Below are positions 54,288 to 63,291 of a stretch of DNA of 64,000 nucleotides, one piece after another; positions within the stretch are counted from its first letter, which is position 1, and each line of letters opens with the position of its first letter. The DNA lies in assembly GCA_003524095.1 (NCBI GenBank), contig DOEE01000003.1, forward strand, positions 1 to 64,000. Reading direction: 5' to 3'. The notes beneath the pieces were generated by a model, which saw only the letters and a list, made by a program, of their open reading frames with translations, was not told the origin of the DNA and searched no databases. A program made the translations under genes and the position numbers. Source of the stretch: Clostridiales bacterium (GTDB lineage Bacteria > Bacillota > Clostridia > Christensenellales > UBA1242).

Positions 54288-54392
54288 TATCTTAGAAATT
54301 AAGATATATATTTATTTTGAGTAAAATCTTTATCTTAAGAGTTAAAATTTAGTAAATTAGATATAGTCTAATTAATTTTGGGGAGTGAAACA

Positions 54393-55052
54393 ATGGAAAA
54401 AGTATTTAATATTACACTCGACGGACCTTGTGGAAGTGGGAAGACTTCAATTGCAAAGGCGGTGGCAGAAAAACTAGGCATTGCGTATTTGGATACAGGA
54501 GCAATGTATAGGGGAGTTGCATATTATATGCTTGAGCATAATATAGATGTAAACGACGAAAAGAGTGTTGTAGATAACTTGAACAAAGTGAGTCTAAGAG
54601 TAGAGAGAGTTGGTGTAGAACAAAAAATTTATCTTGGAAAAAAAGATATAACTTCACTTATTCGTACTCAAGAAATTTCGATGCTTGCAAGCACTGTTTC
54701 CAAAATCCCCGCTGTTAGACTAAAACTTGTAGATATGCAAAGACAAATTGCCAGTTTGACTACTTGTGTAATAGACGGGAGAGATATAGGCAGTTTTGTT
54801 TTGCCGGATGCTGAATTCAAATTTTATTTGACAGCAGATATTGACGAGAGAGCAAAACGTAGATATCTTGAACTCAAAGATAAATCTAGGACTTTGGAAC
54901 AAGTCAAGCAAGAGATGATAGCAAGAGACGAACAAGACTCAAAGAGAGCCTTTGCACCTTTGGTTGTTCCAAAGGGCGCATATGTAATAGATACAACCAA
55001 TCTAAAGTTTGACGAAGTTTTGGATTTGGTTATTAGCAAAATTAATAAATAG
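54393..55052 (+). CDS. cmk: Cytidylate kinase
   Basis: A 219-residue P-loop kinase that phosphorylates CMP and dCMP. Motifs: GPCGSGKTSIAKAVAEKLG (about 10-28), YLDTGAMYRGVAYY, CVIDGRDIGSFVLPDAEFKFYLTA in part, and the lid RAKRRYLEL. The ATG at 54393 has GGGGAGTG upstream; the frame opens at a TTG at 54378. First of a run cmk-HAD-recD2-comF with gaps of eight or nine bases or overlaps. Confidence 0.94.
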   Translation: MEKVFNITLDGPCGSGKTSIAKAVAEKLGIAYLDTGAMYRGVAYYMLEHNIDVNDEKSVVDNLNKVSLRVERVGVEQKIYLGKKDITSLIRTQEISMLASTVSKIPAVRLKLVDMQRQIASLTTCVIDGRDIGSFVLPDAEFKFYLTADIDERAKRRYLELKDKSRTLEQVKQEMIARDEQDSKRAFAPLVVPKGAYVIDTTNLKFDEVLDLVISKINK

Positions 55053-55060
55053 GGGTTTAT

Positions 55061-55867
55061 ATGCAAAAAAGAATAGCATTATTATACGACTTTGACTATA
55101 CTTTGGCACATGGTTTTATGCAACAATTTGGACTTATGCAAGACTTGGGGTTTGACGATATTAACGCATACTTCAAGGAATGCGAGAGAGTATCTTTGGA
55201 CTCTGAAATGGATATGTGTTTGTCTATGATGTGCGGAATATTGGAACTTGCCAAACGCAAAGGCAAAGTTGTAACCAAAGAATATCTAAGGTCGTTTGGA
55301 AAGGATATTGAATACTATGACGGTGTCACTGAGTGGTTTGACAAAATTAATTCAATAGGTGCAAGTTTCGGCTACGAAATAGAACATTATATTATTAGTA
55401 GTGGTGTCAAAGAAATTGTCGAAGGTTCGTCTATTGCCAAGTATTTCAAACGTGTGTATGCAAACTTTTTTGCGTACAAAGATGGTGTTGCATTTTGGCC
55501 TAGCCAAGTAGTTAACTATACATCAAAAACCCAATATATTTTCAGGGTTAGAAAGAATGTCCTAGACGATTTGTCATCACTTGACAAAATTAATGCAAAA
55601 ATGCGTGATGACGAAGTTTTGCCATTTAAAAATATTATTTACTTAGGCGATAGCCAAACAGATATTCCGTCGTTTAAGGTTGTTAAAAATAGCGGTGGAA
55701 TGTCCATATGTGTTTATGAAGGGAACAACGAAGAAGCAAGAAAGGTCGCACAAAAGTGTTTCGTCGAAGGAAGATGCAACTACTTTTCCGAAGCGGACTT
55801 TAAGGAAGGAAGCGACTTATTTAGTGTAATTAGCGATTACATAAAAACTATTTGCAAAAACAATTAA
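55061..55867 (+). CDS. HAD-superfamily phosphatase
   Basis: A 268-residue cytoplasmic HAD hydrolase: motif I YDFDYTLA (about 9-16, nucleophile Asp), motif II SSG (about 113-115), motif III Lys region, motif IV GDSQTDIPSF (about 199-208). It probably removes phosphate from a small metabolite; the substrate is not evident. Eight bases after cmk, with an AGGGGT ribosome site, and nine before recD2. Confidence 0.85.
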   Translation: MQKRIALLYDFDYTLAHGFMQQFGLMQDLGFDDINAYFKECERVSLDSEMDMCLSMMCGILELAKRKGKVVTKEYLRSFGKDIEYYDGVTEWFDKINSIGASFGYEIEHYIISSGVKEIVEGSSIAKYFKRVYANFFAYKDGVAFWPSQVVNYTSKTQYIFRVRKNVLDDLSSLDKINAKMRDDEVLPFKNIIYLGDSQTDIPSFKVVKNSGGMSICVYEGNNEEARKVAQKCFVEGRCNYFSEADFKEGSDLFSVISDYIKTICKNN

Positions 55868-55876
55868 AGAGAGATT

Positions 55877-58099
55877 ATGACTAAACTTAGAGATTTGACA
55901 GTAATTAAAGGAATGATAGAAGAAGTTATTTTTCGAAACGACGATACTAACTATACCGTCGTTTTGGTTGATGTCAACAAAGAACTCATCACCGCCACTG
56001 GCAAGTTTCCTGTAATCAACGAAGGCGAATGGGTCGAACTTAACGGAAAGTTTGTTCTAAATCCCAAGTATGGCGAACAATTTGCAGTGGATAGTGTCAA
56101 ACTCAGTCCACCAAATACCTTAGACGGAATTATTAGATATCTAAGTTCGGGGCTTATCCCGGGGGTTGGGCCAGTGACAGCAATGAATATTGTTAACAAG
56201 TTTGGTGAAGCCACTCTTGACATAATTCATTACAATCCAAGTAGACTTGCTGAATGCAAGAATGTTAGTAGCAAGAAAGCCGAAGATATAGCCAAAGCCT
56301 ATGCCGAAGTTCATCAAATGCAAAATGCAGTTATGATAATGCAGTCTTATCATATAAGCACAAATCTAGCCATTAAGATTTATAATCAGTATGGCGAAGG
56401 AACGGAAGATATACTCAAAAATAATCCTTACAAAATGGTAGAAGACGTTGCAGGAATTGGATTTTTCACCGCTGACAAAATTGCAATTAGCATGGGGGTC
56501 CCTGCCGATAGCGACTTTAGAGTAAGAGCGGGTATATTACATATTCTTAGAGAAAATTCTGACAAGAATGGGAACACTTATATGCAAAAATCCGCCTTAA
56601 TTGAAGGCGTTTATACTTTGCTTAATATTCCAAATTTAGAGAGTAGAATTGACTCAATTATAAATAAACTCATCATGGATGACTATCTCAAAAAATTGGA
56701 TATAAACGGCGAAGCAATTTGTCTGAGTCAATATTATAAGATAGAAAAAGTTTTGGCGGACAGTCTAATTCTACTCAACGCAGACACAGACAAATTGGCA
56801 CTAGATATATCTGACGAAATCAAAATGTACGAAGATGTCAATCATATAAGTATGCACGAACATCAAAAACTCGCAGTTCAATTGGCAATAAACAACGGGG
56901 TGTCAGTTATAACTGGCGGGCCTGGTACTGGAAAGACAACTATTATTAAGTGTATCTTGCAAATATTTAGAAATATGGGCAAGAAAGTCAAACTTATGGC
57001 ACCAACTGGACGTGCAGCCAAGAGACTAAGTGAGAGTACTGGCGAAGATGCAAGTACTATCCATAGGGCGCTTGAGATGCAGGGTGGCGAAGATGTTAAG
57101 TTTATATTCAACTCCAATCAAAAACTGAACTACGATGTAATAATCGTCGACGAAGTCAGTATGGTTGATAGTCAACTTATGTATTTTTTGGTTAGAGCTA
57201 TTAAGCGTGGCTCACGACTAATTTTAGTTGGAGACAAAGACCAACTTGCAAGCGTAGGTGCTGGAAATGTACTGGGAGATATTTTGGAAAGCGGTTGCTT
57301 TGCGACAATGTGTTTAACACAGATTTATAGACAGAGTGAAGATAGTTTAATTATTGTCAATGCACATGCAATCAACCAAGGAAAAATGCCAGAACTTAGC
57401 AACAAATCCAAAGACTTTTTCTTTGATAAAAAAGAAACAAATGAGGAAGCCTTAGATAGCATAATCAATATGTGTACAACAAGAATTCCAAGTTATCTAG
57501 GAATAGATAGTAGCAAAGTTCAAGTTCTAGCCCCTATGAAAGCGGGAATAGTAGGTATTGATAATATTAACAAGTGCTTACAAGAAAAATTAAACCCACC
57601 TACACTTAAAAAACTTGAAGTAGAAAACGACAAATGTATTTATAGAAAATACGATAGAGTCATGCAAATTACAAACAACTACGAACGTGTATGGTCAAAA
57701 GACGGACGCATGGGTTCGGGGGTGTTCAATGGGGATATTGGAAATATCTTGGATATAGACATCAATACAAACGAAGTAATCGTAGAATTTGAAGATGGAA
57801 GAATCGCCAGATATCTCAAGACTGACTTAAGCGAACTAACTCTAAGTTACGCAATCACAATTCACAAATCTCAAGGAAGCGAATTTGATGTCGTAATTAT
57901 TCCTGTTATATCCGGCCCGCCAATGTTACTTACACGAAATCTACTCTATACAGCGGTTACACGTGCAAAGAAAATGGTGGTTATTATTGGTACCAAACAA
58001 TGTGTTGCACGAATGGTTCATAACAATTACACCAAGGTTAGATATACAATGCTTAGATATTTTTTGGAAATGGATGGCGAAAAATATGAAACTAATTGA
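55877..58099 (+). CDS. recD2: ATP-dependent helicase RecD2
   Basis: A 740-residue superfamily 1B 5'-3' helicase. Domains: N-terminal OB-like region and HhH repeats (about 80-230; GLIPGVGPVTAMNIVNKFG), helicase domain 1A with Walker A GGPGTGKTTI (about 349-358), DEAD-like VDEVSMVD (about 424-431), domain 2 with SH3 insertion, and motif VI TRAKKMVVIIG near 700. RecD2 acts in DNA repair independently of RecBC. Ribosome site AAGAGAG. It overlaps comF by 14 bases. Confidence 0.94.
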   Translation: MTKLRDLTVIKGMIEEVIFRNDDTNYTVVLVDVNKELITATGKFPVINEGEWVELNGKFVLNPKYGEQFAVDSVKLSPPNTLDGIIRYLSSGLIPGVGPVTAMNIVNKFGEATLDIIHYNPSRLAECKNVSSKKAEDIAKAYAEVHQMQNAVMIMQSYHISTNLAIKIYNQYGEGTEDILKNNPYKMVEDVAGIGFFTADKIAISMGVPADSDFRVRAGILHILRENSDKNGNTYMQKSALIEGVYTLLNIPNLESRIDSIINKLIMDDYLKKLDINGEAICLSQYYKIEKVLADSLILLNADTDKLALDISDEIKMYEDVNHISMHEHQKLAVQLAINNGVSVITGGPGTGKTTIIKCILQIFRNMGKKVKLMAPTGRAAKRLSESTGEDASTIHRALEMQGGEDVKFIFNSNQKLNYDVIIVDEVSMVDSQLMYFLVRAIKRGSRLILVGDKDQLASVGAGNVLGDILESGCFATMCLTQIYRQSEDSLIIVNAHAINQGKMPELSNKSKDFFFDKKETNEEALDSIINMCTTRIPSYLGIDSSKVQVLAPMKAGIVGIDNINKCLQEKLNPPTLKKLEVENDKCIYRKYDRVMQITNNYERVWSKDGRMGSGVFNGDIGNILDIDINTNEVIVEFEDGRIARYLKTDLSELTLSYAITIHKSQGSEFDVVIIPVISGPPMLLTRNLLYTAVTRAKKMVVIIGTKQCVARMVHNNYTKVRYTMLRYFLEMDGEKYETN

Positions 58100-58832
58100 A
58101 TTTTTCTTTCCACAAAATGTCAAGTGTTTGTTTTGTAAAACCGAAGATGGCGGATATGGAATTTGTGATAAGTGCCTAAGTAATTTGCCATTTATTTCGG
58201 GCAATGCTTGTTCAAAATGCGGTGCGCCTATAAATACTGGAAATGTGTGTTTTGAATGTAAACACACAAATCACTATTTTGACAAATCTTTTTCGATATT
58301 TAATTATGAGAATGAAATCAAGCAAACAATAATAAGCTTCAAACAAGCACGCAAAAAATATATTGCCAAACCACTATCTCATATAATTGCCGATTATTTT
58401 GACAAACTCGAAATTCCGTTTGATACAATAATCCCAATGCCAATTCATCCAAATAGACTCAAGACTCGTGGGTTTAATCAAAGTGAATTGCTTTTGGATG
58501 TAATCAATAGTAGATATGGTAGAGTTTATAATAATGTTTTGGTTAGAGTTAAAGATACTCCGCATCAAACTGGTCTTAGTCAAGCCAATAGACAAAAGAA
58601 TTTGGAACATGCATTCAAAGTTGTAGACAAACAAAAAGTCAGAAACAAAATTGTTTTAATTTTTGACGACATCTATACAACTGGTGCAACGTTGGACGAA
58701 TGTGCTAAGACTCTTAAAAAAGCCGGTGCAGTCAAAGTTTATGGTCTAACGCTAGCACACTCTGTCTTTAACAAAAGCAAAGTAGTTGAGAGTAATGCTA
58801 TGGCTTTTGACATCAAAAATTTATATGTTTAA
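58086..58832 (+). CDS. comF: ComF-family phosphoribosyltransferase-like protein
   Basis: A 248-residue protein related to ComFC/GntX: N-terminal zinc-finger cysteines (CLFC, CDKC, CSKCG, CFEC, about 13-60) and a C-terminal PRTase domain with the PRPP loop VLIFDDIYTTGATLDEC (about 190-206). It takes part in DNA uptake in competent bacteria and may act in recombination elsewhere. The ATG at 58086 lies inside recD2, so the two are coupled; longer frames from 57963 overlap recD2 without support. Confidence 0.9.
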   Translation: MKLIEFFFPQNVKCLFCKTEDGGYGICDKCLSNLPFISGNACSKCGAPINTGNVCFECKHTNHYFDKSFSIFNYENEIKQTIISFKQARKKYIAKPLSHIIADYFDKLEIPFDTIIPMPIHPNRLKTRGFNQSELLLDVINSRYGRVYNNVLVRVKDTPHQTGLSQANRQKNLEHAFKVVDKQKVRNKIVLIFDDIYTTGATLDECAKTLKKAGAVKVYGLTLAHSVFNKSKVVESNAMAFDIKNLYV

Positions 58833-58896
58833 AAAACCTAGTTAATTAATTAAATCCACTGGTTGGTTTTGTTTAAATTAACTTAGGTTTTTTTGT
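58831..58896 (+). terminator. comF operon terminator
   Basis: AAAAAACCTAGTTAAT pairs with ATTAACTTAGGTTTTTT around a 30-base interior. Confidence 0.7.
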
Positions 58897-59043
58897 TTTA
58901 TTTTGGATAAATTCAACAACTTATTACTAAATTCGTTTGGTTTTTTGGCTGTATTATTATAAAATATAATTAGGTGTCCAATGTTGGACATTTGAGTCTC
59001 AAAGACATTCATATGTCGACTTGAATTTAAAGGAGAGAATTTA

Positions 59044-61869
59044 ATGGGATTTTGGAGTAAAATATTCAAATCTGACAATACAAGAAATGTAGAAAAATTG
59101 GAAAAGATTGCAAAGAAAGTTGAAGATTTGCAAGATAAATATAGAGTATATAGTGACGAAGACCTAAAAAACACCACAACTGTTTTGAAGGAACGTCTTG
59201 CTAATGGCGAAAAGACAATAGATATTTTGCCAGATGCTTTTGCGTGTGTTAGAGAAGCAAGTAGTAGGGTTATTGGCAAACGTCATTATCATGTACAAAT
59301 TCTGGGTGGCATTGCTTTGTTCCAAGGTAGAATTGCCGAAATGAAAACTGGTGAAGGAAAAACTCTTGTTGAGACTTTGCCAGCATATCTAGTAGCACTT
59401 GAAGGAAAGGGTGTTCATATAGTAACTGTCAACGAATACTTGTCAACTCGTGATGCTGAATGGATGGGAAAAATATTCAAATTTTTGGGTCTAACTGTTG
59501 GCATTAATACACACGATATGACCCCAGACAAGAAAAAAGAAGCCTATGCCTGTGATATTACTTACTCAACAAACAACGAACTAGGTTTTGATTACCTAAG
59601 AGACAATATGGTTATGCGCCCCGAAGATAGGGTTGCTAGGGGTTATCACTTTGCAATTATAGACGAAGTGGATAGTATTTTAATCGACGAAGCCAGAACT
59701 CCGCTTATCATTTCTGGCAAAGGTATGAAGAGTAGCGAAGAATACAAAAAGGCTAGTAGATTTGCCAAGTCTTTGAAACCAACCGACTATGAAATTGACG
59801 AGAAAGAAAAAGCAATTAGACTAAACGAAAATGGTATTGCTAAGGCAGAAAGATATTTCGCCGTAGAAAACTTAAGCGATATTAATAACATCGAACTTAA
59901 CCATTACATCAACAATGCACTCAAAGCGCAATATATAATGCTTAAAGATAACAACTATATAGTCAAAGATGGCGAAGTTGTAATTGTCGATGAGTTTACC
60001 GGAAGACTTATGGAAGGTAGAAAGTACTCGAATGGTCTTCATCAAGCAATCGAAGCCAAGGAAGGCTTGGAAGTTAGAGACGAAAACAAGACCTTGGCAA
60101 CTATTACTTTCCAAAACTTCTTTAGAATTTATGACAAAATTAGCGGTATGACAGGTACAGCCAAAACCGAAGAAACCGAGTTTAACAAAATTTATAATTT
60201 GGACGTTGTGACAATCCCAACTAACAAGCCTGTTAGAAGAATAGATTGGACAGATATTATCTATCCAACCGAAAAAGCCAAGATTAATGCAATCGTCGAA
60301 GAAGTCAAAAAAGTTCATGCCGAAGGCAGACCAGTTTTGGTGGGTACTATCACTATTGAAAAGAGTGAAGAGATTTCCAAAGAACTAAGCAAAGCAAAAA
60401 TCAAACACAATGTTTTGAATGCAAAAAATCACCAAAAAGAAAGTATGATAATAGCCCAAGCCGGTAGGCTGGGTCAAGTAACAATTGCAACCAACATGGC
60501 TGGTCGTGGTACAGATATTATGCTTGGTGGCAACCCAGAATATTTGGCAAAACAAAAAATGCAGGAACTAGGATATACTGACGAACAAATAGAATTTTGT
60601 ACATCCTATCTTCCAAGCGAAAGTCCCGAACTAGAAAAGGCGAGAGAAAAATACAAAAAGTTCTACAAAGAATTTGAACAAGTAACCGAAGATGAAAAAC
60701 AAAAAGTTATTCAATTAGGCGGACTTCATATTGTGGGTACCGAACGTCACGAAAGTAGACGTATAGACAACCAGTTGCGTGGTCGTGCTGGACGTCAAGG
60801 CGACCCAGGTTCAAGTGTGTTCTTTGTTAGTATGGAAGACGAACTTATGCGTAGATTTGGTGGAGACAAATTGCAAGGTGTTGTTAGATTCTTCAAAATT
60901 TCAGATGACACAGCATTTACTCTCAAATTCTTAGCACGTCAAATCGAAGCCGCTCAACGTCGTATTGAAGGCTTTAACTTCTCTGCTCGTCATACAGTAC
61001 TTAAGTTTGATGATGTAAACAACCAACAACGTAAGGAAATCTACAAAGAAAGAAATAGAGTTTTGGACGGTGCTAATGTTCACGACGAAGTTTTGGACAT
61101 GATTGCTGAATTTGCAAGAAATACAGTACTAGATAGTTTGGACGGAGTAGAAAGTTTTGAAGAATGGAATATTGAAAAGATTAATAATAGTCTAAACAAT
61201 CGTGTTCTTCCAGCAGATGCAAACTATGTAACTTCAGATATGTGCGAAGGTTTGGAAGCCCAAGAACTAGCCGACAAGGTAGCCCAAAAAGCCCAAGAAG
61301 TTTATGAAGAAAAATGCAATGCATTGAATGCTATCAAGATAGATAGTCAACGCATCGAAAGAGAAATTCTACTTAGAGTTGTAGATAGTCTATGGAGAGA
61401 CCATATTGACTTTATGGAAATTTTGCGTGGCGAAATCGGACTTAGAGCTTATGGTAACCACGACCCACTTATTGCTTACAAGGAAGAAAGCAGTCGTGCT
61501 TACGAAGAAATGATTGGAAGGGTTAGAGAAGAAACCGCAATGTTCTTACTTAACTTCAAAGTTCAAATCGAAAGAACTGTTCCAGTTCAAGTAACCAAAA
61601 AGGAACTTACTCCTGAAGATATTGCCAAAATAAGAAAAATCGCCGAAGAAAAAATAAAAGAGCAAAATGGAAACAAAAGTCCAAATAATCCAAAGGCACA
61701 AAATGACCTAAATAATCTTATGAAAGCACCAACAAGTATAGATATGGTTACAAATATGACCGAAAATTCTCAAGCAAAAACCAAAGGCAAGGTTGTAGGA
61801 CGTAACGAACCATGCCCATGTGGAAGTGGCAAAAAATACAAAAACTGTTGCGGAAGAAATGCAAAATAA
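59044..61869 (+). CDS. secA: Preprotein translocase ATPase SecA
   Basis: A 941-residue motor of the Sec pathway. Walker A MKTGEGKTL (about 101-109), Walker B region IIDEVDSILIDEARTPLIISG in part (about 208-225), the Q-motif and second nucleotide-binding domain ATNMAGRGTDIMLGGN (about 484-499), helical scaffold, and a C-terminal zinc (SEC-C) motif CPCGSGKKYKNCC (about 922-934). Strong AAAGGAGAG. A TGTCCA/TGGACA hairpin (58976-58991) lies in its leader. It ends at the bidirectional terminator 61912-61950. Normally followed by prfB in Firmicutes, which is not here. Confidence 0.97.
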   Translation: MGFWSKIFKSDNTRNVEKLEKIAKKVEDLQDKYRVYSDEDLKNTTTVLKERLANGEKTIDILPDAFACVREASSRVIGKRHYHVQILGGIALFQGRIAEMKTGEGKTLVETLPAYLVALEGKGVHIVTVNEYLSTRDAEWMGKIFKFLGLTVGINTHDMTPDKKKEAYACDITYSTNNELGFDYLRDNMVMRPEDRVARGYHFAIIDEVDSILIDEARTPLIISGKGMKSSEEYKKASRFAKSLKPTDYEIDEKEKAIRLNENGIAKAERYFAVENLSDINNIELNHYINNALKAQYIMLKDNNYIVKDGEVVIVDEFTGRLMEGRKYSNGLHQAIEAKEGLEVRDENKTLATITFQNFFRIYDKISGMTGTAKTEETEFNKIYNLDVVTIPTNKPVRRIDWTDIIYPTEKAKINAIVEEVKKVHAEGRPVLVGTITIEKSEEISKELSKAKIKHNVLNAKNHQKESMIIAQAGRLGQVTIATNMAGRGTDIMLGGNPEYLAKQKMQELGYTDEQIEFCTSYLPSESPELEKAREKYKKFYKEFEQVTEDEKQKVIQLGGLHIVGTERHESRRIDNQLRGRAGRQGDPGSSVFFVSMEDELMRRFGGDKLQGVVRFFKISDDTAFTLKFLARQIEAAQRRIEGFNFSARHTVLKFDDVNNQQRKEIYKERNRVLDGANVHDEVLDMIAEFARNTVLDSLDGVESFEEWNIEKINNSLNNRVLPADANYVTSDMCEGLEAQELADKVAQKAQEVYEEKCNALNAIKIDSQRIEREILLRVVDSLWRDHIDFMEILRGEIGLRAYGNHDPLIAYKEESSRAYEEMIGRVREETAMFLLNFKVQIERTVPVQVTKKELTPEDIAKIRKIAEEKIKEQNGNKSPNNPKAQNDLNNLMKAPTSIDMVTNMTENSQAKTKGKVVGRNEPCPCGSGKKYKNCCGRNAK

Positions 61870-61911
61870 TTTAAAAGCCATTTTGGTTTTTGTATAAATG
61901 AATAAATATAT

Positions 61912-61950
61912 AAAATGTCCACGGACTTTTTAATCCGTGGACATTTTTTG
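61912..61950. terminator. Bidirectional terminator
   Basis: A 14-base perfect stem (AAAATGTCCACGGA/TCCGTGGACATTTT) with an eight-base loop and T-run, between secA and the convergent KOW-like gene. Confidence 0.9.
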
Positions 61951-61952
61951 TT

Positions 61953-62441
61953 CTATTTTAAAATTTTTAAATCTTTCAAATTAACCGAAACACAATCGCC
62001 CAAAAAATTATTATTTTCATCAAGCCTTCCAAAATCCACAAGAACTTCATTATTGGCAGCATAGTCTTCCATTATTGTACCTATATCGCCCTTGTGTATT
62101 CCTAGTTCTGCAAATTTTGGATCTTCAATAAGTAATTCGACATCATCATAAGCATTAAATTCCTTTTTTGAAAAGCCCTTTTCTATTGGGACAATCTTGT
62201 TGAAATATTTGTTTATAAAATTTTTAACTTCAAAAAATTCGTCACTTTGGGTTACTTCTAAGTCATTGGTATCCACAACTAAGTAAGCATATTCACATTC
62301 GTTGTACTTATTCATAAACAAGACTTTAACATGCCTATTGTCTAAAGTTTCCCAAACAATTCCTGTTGCATTGATATATAAATTGTATTGCTTGTATTTG
62401 TCGTTGATTTTTATTAGTTTTACAAAATCGTATTGTTTCAT
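61953..62441 (-). CDS. Protein with two KOW/SH3-like repeats
   Basis: A 162-residue protein of unknown function that is an internal duplication. Repeat 1 (about 4-63; YDFVKLIKIND, NATGIVWE, HVKVLFMN, DTNDLEV) and repeat 2 (about 96-161; YDDVELLIEDP, HKGDIGTIMED, EVLVDFG, NLKDLKIL) share the D-x-V-x-L-I, G-T/x-I, V-x-F and DL elements. They resemble the N-terminal part of the protein at 52249-52629. The ATG at 62441 has GGGA seven bases upstream. The longer frame to 62543 would start above the transcription start of the promoter at 62536-62564. Function unknown. Confidence 0.65.
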   Translation of the reverse strand: MKQYDFVKLIKINDKYKQYNLYINATGIVWETLDNRHVKVLFMNKYNECEYAYLVVDTNDLEVTQSDEFFEVKNFINKYFNKIVPIEKGFSKKEFNAYDDVELLIEDPKFAELGIHKGDIGTIMEDYAANNEVLVDFGRLDENNNFLGDCVSVNLKDLKILK

Positions 62442-62535
62442 TTTAATTTCCCATAAGTTTAGTGCTTGAAAATTTTGAATAATGCTATCAAAGTTTTTAA
62501 TTTTAATAGGAATAATATCAAAGTTAATATTTAAA

Positions 62536-62564
62536 TTATACAAAATAATTTTGTGTGACGCAAG
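62536..62564 (-). promoter_or_regulatory. Promoter of the double KOW-like gene
   Basis: Minus strand TTGCGT (62564-62559), 17-base spacer, TATAAT (62541-62536). It supports the internal start at 62441. Confidence 0.65.
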
Positions 62565-62681
62565 GAATTATAAGTTGTGTGGTTTATGATTGAAGTAATT
62601 TCAAGATACAAAGTTATAATTTCATCGTGCAAGGATAAACTTGATTGTATTATGCCAATTTGGATTTTTATCAAGTAATTC

Positions 62682-62710
62682 TTGAAAAACCTTAAAAAAA
62701 GTGATATAAT
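62682..62710 (+). promoter_or_regulatory. Promoter of the 82-residue gene
   Basis: TTGAAA (62682-62687), 17-base spacer, TATAAT (62705-62710). Its -10 overlaps the left arm (62709-62718) of the outer inverted repeat of copy B, so that repeat may act on DNA as well as RNA. Confidence 0.75.
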
Positions 62711-62845
62711 CTATGTAATTGATTTGTTCATTGCATTCACAAATCAATTTGCTAAACGCAAATCACACGATAAAATCGTGGTTACATAGATTGAATTCGT
62801 CGTCGTTTCGGTAATACAAATGTAAACATTTGTGCTACTCTCAAC
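62709..62845 (+). repeat. Dispersed structured repeat, copy B
   Basis: A highly self-complementary segment. Outer arms ATCTATGTAA (62709-62718) and TTACATAGAT (62782-62791) enclose three perfect hairpins: TTGATTTGT/ACAAATCAA (62719-62747), TTTGC/GCAAA (62748-62762) and CACGAT/ATCGTG (62766-62780), a four-way-junction shape. A fifth hairpin ACAAATG/CATTTGT (62816-62833) lies in the block 62802-62845 shared with copy A. It fills most of the leader of the 82-residue gene. Confidence 0.75.
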
Positions 62846-62909
62846 TTCCTAGAATATAATCTAAAATGTTTTGCATTTGGTTAAATTAAATAAAATTGGC
62901 GGTGGGATT

Positions 62910-63158
62910 ATGGAATATTTTGTTAAAGTTGAAGATGAAGAAATTACAGAACTATATGGATGTCAAGACGGGATTACAGTTAATTTTGATGGAAATAGTT
63001 GGAGTATGTCGGGAATGAAATACAAAACTCTTGTGACTAGCCCAGAATATCAGAGAATTGACAAATCCAAGGCTATGATTATAGCAAAAGGTGCTGACCC
63101 CGAAATGATGGTCAATGCGTTTGTTATGAGCATGCTTAATGGCGGACGACTAATGTAA
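62910..63158 (+). CDS. Small unknown protein bracketed by repeat copies
   Basis: An 82-residue protein. N-terminal strand-rich part (MEYFVKVEDEEITELYGC, ITVNFDGNSWSMSGMKYK) and a C-terminal helix (EMMVNAFVMSMLNGGRL). No family recognised. The ATG at 62910 has GGTGGG upstream; the frame opens at a TTG at 62871 without a ribosome site. It has its own promoter and a leader made of repeat copy B, and copy C follows its stop. Confidence 0.6.
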   Translation: MEYFVKVEDEEITELYGCQDGITVNFDGNSWSMSGMKYKTLVTSPEYQRIDKSKAMIIAKGADPEMMVNAFVMSMLNGGRLM

Positions 63159-63169
63159 CTTTGTTTTGA

Positions 63170-63230
63170 TGATTGCATTTACAAATTAAATTGTTGGTTT
63201 TCACCACATTTTTCGTGGCTTTGTATTGAA
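63170..63230 (+). repeat. Dispersed structured repeat, copy C
   Basis: Aligns with copy B from GATTGCATT...ACAAAT through the CCAC/GTGG hairpin to GTATTGAA. It keeps the central hairpins in degraded form and lacks the conserved 44-base block. Located 12 bases after the stop of the 82-residue gene. Confidence 0.5.
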
Positions 63231-63245
63231 ATATTATACACAAAC

Positions 63246-63281
63246 AAAAAAAGTTTACACATTTTCGTGTAAACTTTTTTT
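63246..63281. terminator. Bidirectional terminator
   Basis: AAAAAAAGTTTACAC/GTGTAAACTTTTTTT stem with six-base loop, between convergent genes. Confidence 0.9.
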
Positions 63282-63291
63282 GTCTAAAACA

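Noticed and set aside
62709..62791. Cloverleaf-like fold resembling a tRNA
   Set aside because: The outer stem is ten bases, there is no TTC-type T-loop, no D-arm GG and no anticodon-like loop, and the promoter -10 overlaps the first arm.
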